A stretch of DNA of 64,000 bases from Linum tenue (Eukaryota > Streptophyta > Magnoliopsida > Malpighiales > Linaceae), in the NCBI GenBank assembly GCA_946122785.1, contig CAMGYJ010000008.1, positions 6,411,742 through 6,475,741 of the forward strand. The letters are read 5' to 3'. Below are positions 31,592 to 41,559 of this stretch, piece after piece. The notes under the pieces were generated by a model. That model saw only the letters and a list, made by a program, of their open reading frames with translations. It was not told where the DNA came from and searched no databases. The position numbers were made by a program, and so were the translations under genes. Numbering within the stretch: the first letter of the stretch is position 1; each line of letters opens with the position of its first letter.

Positions 31592-33049
31592 CTAAACAAA
31601 AACAGGGTTGGCTTTGGCATAAACCATCCTGCCAAAAGTCCACACCCACTGCCAACTCCAGAGATCAAACCAAGCAAGCCATCCGTAAAGTCCATGACCA
31701 ATCAGAGTTGGCTCTATACGTGTTGACTTCGATGTTTCAAAGTCAATATTGGATTGCAACCTTTCAACGCGTCTAGCTTGAACATCTTTGTTCGAAACTC
31801 CATGATCCTGATTTGGCCTAATCTTAGCTTCGCGGAATGGAAAACCATAAGCATTCTTGGCTCTAGGTAGCACATTCGCGTTTTTTAGCACCTTTGTCTT
31901 GCCAATTCGACCATGCGGCATCGCTTGGCCATGCTGGTTTGGTGTTGTCATCTTTGCACCCTCACCATATTGTTGGAAGTGTTTACGGGTTTCATCAACA
32001 CGTGTGTGAGTGCTATGCTTACCTTGATCGTGATATTTGTATCTATCACACACCTTTGTATCTTCTAATCTCCTACCTGATTTTGGAATTTGTCGGGCAT
32101 TGGGCTTGCCCCCCTGCCCCAACATCATGGAAAAATTATTCCTAGCCAGCATTGGCGTGGCAACTCCATGTCGAGCTTGATTGAACTTGCCCCCCACCAC
32201 ACTCGGCGGCAGCTTTGGGAAAAACTTACATGAAGGAGCTAGGTAAGTTACACCAACTTTCGTGGCCTTGGGGTTTTTCACGTGGTCACCACCTCCACAC
32301 TGAAAAGTGTTTGTGGCAACCCTTGTTTGAATTTTCCTAGAGTAGGGTGGGTGTGGCGAATTTCTTTGCCACCCACGATGTTGTTTCTCCTTCAATCTTC
32401 CATGCAGTGGGATCTCATGCCCACCTAGCGGTTTGGATTGAACCCCACTGCGATGTTGCTTGGACAACCCATCATACGCGAACTTGCTATGCTCAACGTG
32501 ATTGTAACCAGGTTCTCGGCCCTGGTTCTTGTTTTCAATCTTACTAGAAGTAAGCCGATATTGACTTCTTTGTAGTGGCTTCTTCAAGCCATTTCCAACT
32601 GGTGGGTCCTTAAGAACAACGTTGTTCACAGGAAAGAACACATCGGATTCACTCACTTCTGGCAACAATGTTGTAGCCATCGATGATGGAGTTTGGTTGA
32701 CATTAGCTATTCGACCAACCATCGCATCCTCACACACAACAGACATGGTTCGAGATTTAAACACATCAAAATCATACGTGGCTCCACTTATTGACATAGT
32801 AAAATCAGAAACAGAGTCGTCCAACTTATCAAACCATTGATCTATGTTTTTTTCAAGATTATCAATTTTTTTATCAAGAGAAGTTAAAATGAGATTTACC
32901 TGTTGGCTATCTCTGCTGAGTTTAGCCACTACTTGGCGGAGCATGCGCTGCATCTCACCCTGATTGGCGATTTGCACCACTGATTGCACCTCCGCTCCAT
33001 CATTGTTGATTGAATCGCCTACAACGTCGTCAATCTCGATGTTGACCAT
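31592..33049 (-). CDS. Retrotransposon internal protein, gag-like by position only
   Basis: A single frame of 485 residues begins about 98 bp after the LTR2 edge, where a gag gene would start. Residues about 30-85 form an amphipathic, coiled-coil-like stretch (L-D-K-K-I-D-N-L-E-K-N-I-D). The middle is very basic and rich in His, Gln and Lys (for example K-Q-H-R-S-G and K-E-K-Q-H-R-G-W-Q-R-N). The C-terminus is Trp-rich (W-L-A-W-F-D-L-W-S-W-Q-W-V-W). I see no CCHC zinc knuckle and no recognisable capsid domain, so 'gag-like' rests on location, charge and coiled coil. An intact frame in an element without pol suggests that the protein is selected, perhaps for RNA packaging. Otherwise it is a protein of unknown function. 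Confidence 0.6.
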   Translation of the reverse strand: MVNIEIDDVVGDSINNDGAEVQSVVQIANQGEMQRMLRQVVAKLSRDSQQVNLILTSLDKKIDNLEKNIDQWFDKLDDSVSDFTMSISGATYDFDVFKSRTMSVVCEDAMVGRIANVNQTPSSMATTLLPEVSESDVFFPVNNVVLKDPPVGNGLKKPLQRSQYRLTSSKIENKNQGREPGYNHVEHSKFAYDGLSKQHRSGVQSKPLGGHEIPLHGRLKEKQHRGWQRNSPHPPYSRKIQTRVATNTFQCGGGDHVKNPKATKVGVTYLAPSCKFFPKLPPSVVGGKFNQARHGVATPMLARNNFSMMLGQGGKPNARQIPKSGRRLEDTKVCDRYKYHDQGKHSTHTRVDETRKHFQQYGEGAKMTTPNQHGQAMPHGRIGKTKVLKNANVLPRAKNAYGFPFREAKIRPNQDHGVSNKDVQARRVERLQSNIDFETSKSTRIEPTLIGHGLYGWLAWFDLWSWQWVWTFGRMVYAKANPVFV

Positions 33050-33126
33050 CTGATCCTCCTTCCCGGATCGTTGTGGAAGACCACCATCTTATTTTCCTCG
33101 TCGCAGAGCCATATCAAACACACGTA

Positions 33127-33143
33127 TCCCATCGGGCGTGCCA
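33127..33143 (-). promoter_or_regulatory. Primer binding site candidate
   Basis: On the minus strand TGGCACGCCCGATGGGA begins three bases after the LTR2 end (...GGGGAAACA, TTT). It starts with TGG, complementary to a tRNA CCA end. The tRNA was not identified. Confidence 0.65.
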
Positions 33144-33146
33144 AAA

Positions 33147-34889
33147 TGTTTCCCCGGAAAAACCAAATGCCACCGCCGGTGCCGAATTCGTTTCCGGCGA
33201 TGTTGATTCGATGTTTCGCGATGGAAACTCTTGCGGTGCCGTTGATCGAATGCACCGCTGATAGCTGAAATCGAGACGACCGTCAAATATCCGCCACCGA
33301 ATGTCGGCGTCGTTGATTTGATCGGTGCAACTCTGACTTCTGAAAACGATGACGATCGTCAAATATCCACCGCCGTGCGATGTTGATTTGATCGATCGAA
33401 CAGAAAACAAAGAAGATCGTCAAATATCCGCCGCCGGTGTCGGCGTCGTTGATTTGATCGATGCACCCTTGACTTCTAATCAAACAACCGTTACTACGGT
33501 TCGCACCTCTCCAAACTACGTTCGAACGAGGGTGTTTGAGTTTTGAGGAATCTACGCTACCGCTACTCCTATGGAGATTCCTGTGGAGAGCTCCGCGACT
33601 ACGACTAAGACTACAACTATGGAGATCCTTCCTGGAAGGAGAGCTCCGCGAAGGAGTTACAGAGAAAAGGATAAGTTTGACAGAGTTGTTCTGTGTTGAT
33701 TTTTTTGGTTCTCTTTCTCTCTCCTTGCTTCGGTGACTTTATTTGAAATCACTTGCGTAGTTTTCACGCTCCGTGGAACTGCTTCCTCAACTGCTCTGTC
33801 GTAAGCTCCCACGTGTCTTCACTCTTCTCCACCGTGCGTGTAACTTCCTCCTTGTTGCGTGATAATCACGTGCCCCCGAAACCGTTCCGCTCCGAAACCG
33901 TTCCGCTACGCAGAAACTTGGCAAAACTACGTTGAGCCAAATCCTACAACCTTGTCCATGCAACGATGTCGTTTTATAATCACACCTCAATTGCCTCATC
34001 CCGGTTTGACCAACAACATCTTTAGCCCATCATACAACGTCGTTTTCCAGTCTTGCGCTATCGTTGGGCTTGGCGGGCCGCCTTTGGCCGAACTCTTATC
34101 CACTGCTGCGGTGTCGTTTTACCTTTCCGCGGCATCGCTTTTCACTAATCGATGCTGACAAACAATGTCGTTTTCCATTCCGCGACATTGTTTTTTTTCA
34201 ACCAAACGGTACCGTTGTTCTCGTCTTGCAGTGCCGTTGGTCTTGCCATGCCTCGCCAAAATCCAACCCGCCGTGGTATGGTCTCGAACGCCTCGCTTAG
34301 TAATGTCGCGGCGTTGTTGATGCCTTAAGCGGTGTCGTTTTTAGCTGAACAGCACCGCTTGATTCTACCCGCGACATCGTTTTAATATTAAACGACTCCG
34401 CTTCCAGCCTTGCGGTGTCGTTTTCTTCCCCAACCAGCTCCGTTTGTTTTTTTCTTCCGCGACACTGTTTATTATTAAACACTGTCGTTTGCTAGTATAG
34501 CGGTACCGTTGGGCTTTCTCGCGGTTCCGTTTTGAATTCCGCGGCACCGTTTTAATTCTCCGCGGTACCGCTTATCTCCATGCGGTACCGATTTTCCCCT
34601 TCCAACAAGGAATAAAAATATTAATTAATTATAAACAAAAACTCCTTCCCCGACACCTACACTAAAACGCGCGGCCCCTTTTATTTTTCAGGAAACGGTG
34701 TCGTTTCCAGTGCCGCGGTACCGGTGAGCTCCCTTGCGGTACCGTTTTTCTGTTTCGCGGTACCGTTTTAACTCTCCGCGACACCGTTCAACTCCAAACA
34801 CATAATTTTTTACCCGCAGTATCGAATTAAATGCCGAGACTAATTAATGCGGCATTTAATTCATACCAAATTAATTTTAGGTGTCAACA
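33147..34889 (-). repeat. LTR2 (5' LTR of the internal region)
   Basis: 1743 bp, essentially identical to LTR1 except GAATTCG for GAATTGG near the outer end and one T less in a T-run. It carries the primer-site side of the internal region. Confidence 0.92.
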
Positions 34890-34958
34890 TAATTTTTTAC
34901 CCGCAGTATCGAATTAAATGCCGAGACTAATTAATGCGGCATTTAATTCATACCAAAA
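34890..34958 (-). repeat. 69-bp spacer duplicating the LTR edge
   Basis: The spacer repeats LTR sequence that lies about 30-100 bp inside the LTR edge ('taattttttacccgcag' to 'ttcatacc'), followed by AAAA and then LTR3. On the minus strand, LTR3 is followed by TTTTGG, which starts both the primer-site sequence and, as TTTGG, this part of the LTR, so the junction has microhomology. Confidence 0.8.
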
Positions 34959-36700
34959 TGTTTCCTCGGAAACCCCAAATGCCACCGCCGGTGCCGAATT
35001 CGTTTCCGGCGATGTTGATTCGATGTTTCGCGATGGAAACTCTTGCGGTGCCGTTGATCGAATGCACCGCTGATAGCTGAAATCGAGACAACCGTCAAAT
35101 ATCCGCCACCGAATGTCGGCGTCGTTGATCTGATCGGTGCAACTCTGACTTCTGAAAACGATGACGATCGTCAAATATCCACCGCCGTGCGATGTTGATT
35201 TGATCGATCGAACAGAAAACAAAGAAGATCGTCAAATATCCGCCGCCGGTGTCGGCGTCGTTGATTTGATCGATACACCCTTGACTTCTAATCAAACAAC
35301 CGTTATTCGGTTCGCACCTCTCCAAACTACGTTCGAACGAGGGCGTTTGAGTTTTGAGGAATCTACGCTACCGCTACTCCTATGGAGATTCCTGTGGAGA
35401 GCTCCGCGACTACGACTAAGACTACAACTATGGAGATCCTTCCTGGAAGGAGAGCTCCGCGAAGGAGTTACAGAGAAAAGGATAAGTTTGACAGAGTTGT
35501 TCTGTGTTGATTTTTTTGGTTCTCTTTCTCTCTCCTTGCTTCGGTGACTTTATTTGAAATCACTTGCGTAGTTTTCACGCTCCGTGGAACTGCTTCCTCA
35601 ACTGCTCTGTCGTAAGCTCCCACGTGTCTTCACTCTTCTCCACCGTGCGTGTAACTTCCTCCTTGTTGCGTGATAATCACGTGCCCCCGAAACCGTTCCG
35701 CTCCGAAACCGTTCCGCTACGCAGAAACTTGGCAAAACTACGTTGAGCCAAATCCTACAACCTTGTCCATGCAACGATGTCGTTTTATAATCACACCTCA
35801 ATTGCCTCATCCCGGTTTGACCAACAACATCTTTAGCCCATCATACAACGTCGTTTTCCAGTCTTGCGCTATCGTTGGGCTTGGCGGGCCGCCTTTGGCC
35901 GAACTCTTATCCACTGCTGCGGTGTCGTTTTACCTTTCCGCGGCATCGCTTTTCACTAATCGATGCTGACAAACAATGTCGTTTTCCATTCCGCGACATT
36001 GTTTTTTTTCAACCAAACGGTACCGTTGTTCTCGTCTTGCAGTGCCGTTGGTCTTGCCATGCCTCGCCAAAATCCAACCCGCCGTGGTATGGTCTCGAAC
36101 GCCTCGCTTAGTAATGTCGCGGCGTTGTTGATGCCTTAAGCGGTGTCGTTTTTAGCTGAACAGCACCGCTTGATTCTACCCGCGACATCGTTTTAATATT
36201 AAACGACTCCGCTTCCAGCCTTGCGGTGTCGTTTTCTTCCCCAACCAGCTCCGTTTGTTTTTTTCTTCCGCGACACTGTTTATTATTAAACACTGTCGTT
36301 TGCTAGTATAGCGGTACCGTTGGGCTTTCTCGCGGTTCCGTTTTGAATTCCGCGGCACCGTTTTAATTCTCCGCGGTACCGCTTATCTCCATGCGGTACC
36401 GATTTTCCCCTTCCAACAAGGAATAAAAATATTAATTAATTATAAACAAAAACTCCTTCCCCGACACCTACACTAAAACGCGCGGCCCCTTTTATTTTTC
36501 AGGAAACGGTGTCGTTTCCAGTGCCGCGGTACCGGTGAGCTCCCTTGCGGTACCGTTTTTCTGTTTCGCGGTACCGTTTTAACTCTCCGCGACACCGTTC
36601 AACTCCAAACACATAATTTTTTACCCGCAGTATCGAATTAAATGCCGAGACTAATTAATGCGGCATTTAATTCATACCAAATTAATTTTAGGTGTCAACA
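34959..36700 (-). repeat. LTR3 (extra outer LTR)
   Basis: 1742 bp. About ten differences from LTR1 and LTR2 fall in its first 390 bp (for example TTTCCTCGGAAACCCC for TTTCCCCGGAAAAACC). I noticed none in the remaining 1350 bp, so it looks mosaic. Its outer end abuts the right target duplication. Confidence 0.9.
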
Positions 36701-36705
36701 GAACC

Positions 36706-37628
36706 AGAGTGGGCTTCTTTTGGGGAATGAATCGGATGATGAATTGATCACTGTTCCTAGGTTTTCATGGATTAAGTTGACCAAAAATGACTTCGAAAGG
36801 GATGCTGGGGATTCGGAGATTGTAATCAAGTCGATAACGGCATCCAAAGCCAGTTATGGGTATGTTATCAACAGCTTCTATGAGCTTGAACCGGTCTTTG
36901 TGGATTCATTTAATAACGTCATCTCCAATGGACCTAAAGCTTGGTGTGTTGGACCACTCTGCCTATCCAAGTCAACAACACCGGTTAAACCCGACATTCG
37001 TCAGAAACCCAATTGGATTCAGTGGCTGGATGAGAAGTATGAGCAGAAAAGATCAGTTCTTTTCGTTGCATTTGGTTCACAAGCTAGGGTTTCAGCTGAG
37101 CAGCTGAAGGAGATATCAGTTGGGCTAGAGAAGTCCAATGTGAGCTTCCTGTGGGTTACAAAGGAGAAAGAATCAGAATTGGGAGATGGGTTTGAAGAGA
37201 GGAATCGTGGTAGGGGGATTGTGGTGAGAGAGTGGGTGGATCAAATGGAGATACTGAACCATCCTAGTGTGGGAGGGTTTCTAAGCCACTGCGGGTGGAA
37301 TTCGGTGCTGGAGAGTGTGTCAGCAGGAGTTCCCATTCTGGCATGGCCAATGATGGCCGAGCAGCATCTGAATGCGAGAATGGTGGTGGAAGAGCTGAAA
37401 ATTGGAGTAAGGGTGGAGACAAGCAATGGGTCGGTGAGGGGGTTTGTGCAATGGGAAGGGTTGGAGAAGAATGTGAGGGATTTGATGGAAGGGGGAAGAG
37501 GGGAAGAAGTGAAGATGAAGGTCAAGGAGTTTAGCAGGAAGGCAAGGGAAGCTATGGAGCTAGAGAGAGGATCGTCCTGGCGCACACTAGACTTGCTCAT
37601 CAAAGAAATATGCAGCAAAGAGACATAG
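36706..37628 (+). pseudogene. UGT90A: UGT90A-type gene copy 3, 3' part
   Basis: It continues copy 3 in frame after the right GAACC duplication. The interrupted codon is completed by its first two bases. It encodes S-Y-G-Y-V-I-N-S-F-Y-E-L-E, the donor-side W-I-Q-W-L-D-E-K and F-G-S-Q-A, and a complete PSPG box from W-V-D-Q to M-A-E-Q with H-C-G-W-N-S. It ends with the family-typical S-S-W-R-T-L-D-L-L. All donor-site residues are present, so nothing but the insertion seems to inactivate it. A start codon in the LTR at 36642 is in frame with this part and could give a 328-residue C-terminal protein if transcribed, but that protein would lack the catalytic His. Confidence 0.92.
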
Positions 37629-38485
37629 AGGTGAAGATTCTTATTACTCGTATACATGCTATGGTCATATATTCTCATCTGGCAACCAGAGTAATAATAT
37701 CAATAGTACATTGTACTGGACACTGATAATTCTTGTGTAGCTTCTTCACTGTAATGAGCTGGGTTGCATTGGTTGCTCCCTAATTATCTGTCTCTGAGTG
37801 TGATGGCCATGGCCCATTGTTGACTTGTTGTTGTCCTGAGGAATAATCGATCGGCATATACATATACATGAATCATTCTTAAATTTCCAAAGGTCAAAGC
37901 ACCAAAATGATAGCTTAACATGAGCTCAGCATTTATCAGTCACAGACATTAGCATTTGCAATATCATTCGTTTCTTTTAAAGCTCCATACACCAGATGGC
38001 ACCATTGCTGAACTTCAATTTTATTTTCTGTAGGATCCCTGCAAAGAAAAAAAAGGTCAAGAGGAAAGAGTCAGAAAGACAGCCTATGCGGTACTGCTCG
38101 TGGGTCTTTGGGAATTGTTGATACCAAGGTTTCCAGGCTTGTTAACGACAAACCTTTTCACGTATTTACCAATAGCAAGAAGCGATCTTCCCATTGTCAA
38201 TCATGCACTATGCTGTTCCTCACCTTTTCAACCCTCAAAACGCCGAATCACGGAATCTTGTTTATACCCCATACACAGATTCATAAGAATCCAAGAAGAA
38301 TCTATTGATTTTGGCCTCAACCATACCGAGTCCGAAACCCAATCATTCCTCTCTTTTATGTTCTGCTTCTTGTCTGTTCTTCAAAAGTTGCGTTCTTTTC
38401 CTGTTTCTCATGTTACCCGTCATCTTTTTTTCAGATCTTTTGTCACCTTCTCTAGTTTCTGATGCACAAACCGGAGGTAACGACC
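37629..38485. other. Intergenic and upstream region of the receptor kinase
   Basis: 3' flank of UGT copy 3, then the likely promoter and leader of the kinase gene. Open frames of up to 120 codons here (38100-38462) show no known domain. The start codon at 38462 is in frame with the kinase and could add eight residues. Confidence 0.4.
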
Positions 38486-41086
38486 ATGTTCTGCTTCAGA
38501 AGAACGATGATCGTGCTCTGTTTCTTCTTCGTCCTGACGACAGCTCTTTCAGAAAGTCCTGACGAAAGAAGCTGCATCCTGAATTTCCCATTTCCCTCAT
38601 CGCCGAACTTTCCACTGACCTGCGGTCATGGAAACTGGGGCGGATTCCTCAACAACTGCTGCGGATCGGCGTTTCCAGTGTACTTATACGCCCTTGGGAA
38701 GCGCGCAAACCAGACAGATGGGTCTTCCGTATTCCTGAACTCCAGCCAGCAGACCAGTTGCTTGTCTGAATTGTCGCGTCACGAGTTGGATTCATTGAGC
38801 TGCGGGATCGAGAAGCTGACAGCTGGCGGTGGAGGGTGCTCCGACTACTCGGTGGCGGATGTGGAGGCGAATCTGGGATCGGAGCTAAGGAATCTGGAAC
38901 AGGGTTGTTGGTTTCGGGAAGGTGGTTCTTCTTCATGTGGTTCTTGTGTGAGGAATTGGCGGGGAATTGGCGGCGGGAGTGGGAGTGATGTGTGCCGTTT
39001 TGCGGTGCTTGTTTCTATGACTAGCCGCCGGATTGATGATGAAATTGGTGTGGAGAAGGTTTATAGTTGCCTGGAACAGCAACGGAATGAGGATTTCTCT
39101 GGAAATGGTAAGTTTATCCGGTTGATTTTACAGGATCGTGTTTAGGATTTTTTTCGTAACTCAAGTTATTGTGATTCAGCTTTTGGGTAACCTTCAATAT
39201 CAACAGTTGAGGATTTTTCTCAGTAACTAAAAGTTGTTTCCTGCTCATTTCCTTCAGATGGGTCAGCTTCAGGAGCAGGGGAAAGCAAGAGAAAAAGTAG
39301 AAAAGGTGGAGTCTCTCTCAACTAATTTGTTCCGCCAATTCTAAACTAATTGTGCAAATTACGTGCTCACTTTTGTGTCACGAGCATGTACATAAATGGT
39401 ATCAAATTCATTATTTTAGCTTCTTCGAGTTACTACGACTAACGCTATAGTTTTTAAGTTAACAATCCAAATGGCAGTCACAGTGGTTAACTACCTCATT
39501 AGTCTAACAAGGAGCTGTCTTTTTGGGGTGCTTGAATCAGATGTTTGGATCCTTACTGGAGTTGTCACCGTAGTTATGGCCTCCCTAATCATTGCGATAA
39601 GCATTTTCTCAATTCGATTCATTCTGTCAAGGAAACGGGGAACCAACGCAAATTTGATCACCAGAAAAAGTGGTACAGAACTTTCAGCTCACTTTCCTTT
39701 CACAAACTTCTGCTTGCCTAAATCCGTAAAAAGCTAGAAGTCCTGATTCTTTATAAGTTACAGGTTTTCAGGAGATGAAACTAGATGATTACCTGTGTCC
39801 AAAGTTCACAATCAAGGAGATCTACAACGCTACCAGCGACCTGAGCATAACCAATCTCACCGGAGAAGGAGCTGCAGGAAAAGTTTACAAAGGCATACTA
39901 CCAAATACCGGCCAGAAGGTAGCAATCAAACACATCATCAACGATGGAAATGCAGAAACCGTGGTGAGGGAAGTCACCAGCTTATGTCATGTCAGACATC
40001 CTAATTTGGTGGCCCTTCTTGGATGCTGTGTTGGAGACGATGAGTGTTTCCTCGTCTATGAGTTCTGCCCCAACGGCAATCTCTACCAGTGGATCTTCGG
40101 TACTCCATTTCGAACTCGACAATTTGTCTCAATGTTCCTGGTTTTTTGCGGTCATTTGCTGATGTTTGTGTAGGCAAACTTTGATAGGGAAGGAAAAGTG
40201 CTTATCTTGGACCAGAAGGCTCGAGATTGCAATCGATAGTGCACGAGGTCTCTGGTTCCTCCACACATACTCTGAAGGGCGTATTGTTCATCGCGACATC
40301 AAGGTATTGAACTCAGCTGATTGATCAGTTATTAAACTTGATGTGTCTAAAATCGTTCAAAGCTTATAACAAAATGCTTTGTTATCTTTGGTTTTATGGG
40401 CAGCCTACGAACATTCTTCTAGGCCCTCATTTTGAAGCAAAGCTCTCGGACTTTGGACTGTCGAAGGTTATGGAAGATGGGGATATTCAAGTGAGCTCTG
40501 AAGTGAGAGGGACGTTTGGTTACGTCGATCCTGAATACCTGAACAACCGTCAGGTTGATTCGTCTGGAGATGTCTACAGCTTTGGAGTTGTGCTGTTGCA
40601 GATCATCTCGGGAAAGAAGGTCATCAATATGAATATGAAAGAGCCACTTCCCCTGCATAAAGTGGTAGGATTATCAGGACCCATAAATCCTTTTAAAATT
40701 CCTAGTTCAATCAGGATTTCTAATCCCATTCGGACAAGAACTTTTAAATGCATACAATGATAGCATAACTATGATTAAGCTGCTCTGAGAATTGGCATTT
40801 GATCGTAATGTCTCAGGCAAAAGCTTTCACCAAAGGAGAAAGCATGCTGGATTTTGCAGACCCTAAGATGACGGGAGACTACCCTTCTGAAGCTTTCAAG
40901 CTTGTATTTGAGCTAGCATTGGCATGCACAGGTATCAAGCAAGATAGACCAAACATGGAGAAAGTCTTAATAAAATTAGAACAGGCCCTTGCCTTATCAA
41001 CAAAGCATCAGAATCCCATTCCTTCAACCTCACCAGATCAGATCTCAGTATCAGAAAGATTCGAACAGTCAGATCTAGATACATGA
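38486..41086 (+). CDS. SPARK-domain receptor-like protein kinase
   Basis: Seven exons inferred: 38486-39107, 39258-39305, 39541-39669, 39764-40099, 40188-40303, 40404-40664, 40817-41086 (593 residues). A signal peptide (residues about 1-25, V-L-C-F-F-F-V-L) precedes a Cys-rich extracellular SPARK-like domain (C-x2-C at C-G-S-C, N-N-C-C-G). Then come a basic linker, one membrane helix (W-I-L-T-G-V-V-T-V-V-M-A) and a Ser/Thr kinase domain. The kinase has G-E-G-A-A-G, the Lys in V-A-I-K, H-R-D-I-K-P-T-N, D-F-G-L-S-K and G-T-F-G-Y-V-D-P-E-Y, so it should be an active RD kinase at the plasma membrane. Ligand and substrates are unknown. The exon 5 acceptor was set at 40187 to keep frame; the more obvious acceptor at 40173 would shift the frame. 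It converges on CNGC18. The start was chosen at the second Met because it directly precedes the signal peptide. Confidence 0.85.
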
Positions 41087-41559
41087 CAAAACAAACTCAG
41101 GTCAGTCAGGTGAAAGCTCCCAATGCAGGTATTCTTCATTGTAATGAGCAGATAGAGATTCTTGTTCATAACATCTAATGTAAAAAAAAAATTACTCAAA
41201 TTGAGGTAAGGTTTAATAATAATTATGGGATTCTACAAAAAAAAATTGCTGGATTCTGCAGAGCATCTACAACAATCTCAGATTTCAGTTACCTTTGAAT
41301 TCAATACTTTACTCAAACGGAGTTAAATGTCTCGTAATTTCTAACAATCATTTAACATCGTGTGTCAGTACTATATGTTTATATCACAAGCGATAGCAAT
41401 GTGAAGTTTGTGTTTAGCAATATCGTATTCCTATCAGTAAACTAGTATACATTCACACAAAAATGTTAGCACATTGCACAAAGCTCCTAAACTACTACAC
41501 TTTCTTACGCTCATCCAACTTTACCATTCTCAATAGACAAACTGTACACTCTCTACTAG
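41087..41559. other. Convergent intergenic region
   Basis: 3' flanks of the receptor kinase (+) and CNGC18 (-). AT-rich, with A-runs near 41180 and 41238. No gene. Confidence 0.5.

Larger units (their letters stand above)
28527..36700 (-). mobile_element. Non-autonomous LTR retrotransposon with three LTRs
   Basis: 8174 bp inserted in UGT copy 3 with the 5-bp target duplication GAACC at 28522-28526 and 36701-36705. Layout along the plus strand: LTR1 (28527-30270), internal region (30271-33146), LTR2 (33147-34889), a 69-bp spacer (34890-34958), LTR3 (34959-36700). Orientation is minus: a primer-site-like sequence adjoins LTR2, a purine tract adjoins LTR1, and the only long frame reads minus. 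LTR ends are TG...CA. No protease, reverse transcriptase, RNase H or integrase is present, so mobilisation must have been in trans. LTR1 and LTR2 differ by about one substitution and one T in a homopolymer by eye, which implies a young insertion. Confidence 0.92.

Noticed and set aside
28666..35325. Repeated short frames of 60-100 codons in the three LTRs (for example 29239-29538, 33859-34158, 35670-35969)
   Set aside because: They are identical because the LTRs are identical. No domain is seen, and they lie in non-coding LTR sequence.
36642..37628. A separate 328-residue gene starting at 36642
   Set aside because: The start codon is within the LTR. The sequence is the C-terminal part of the interrupted UGT.
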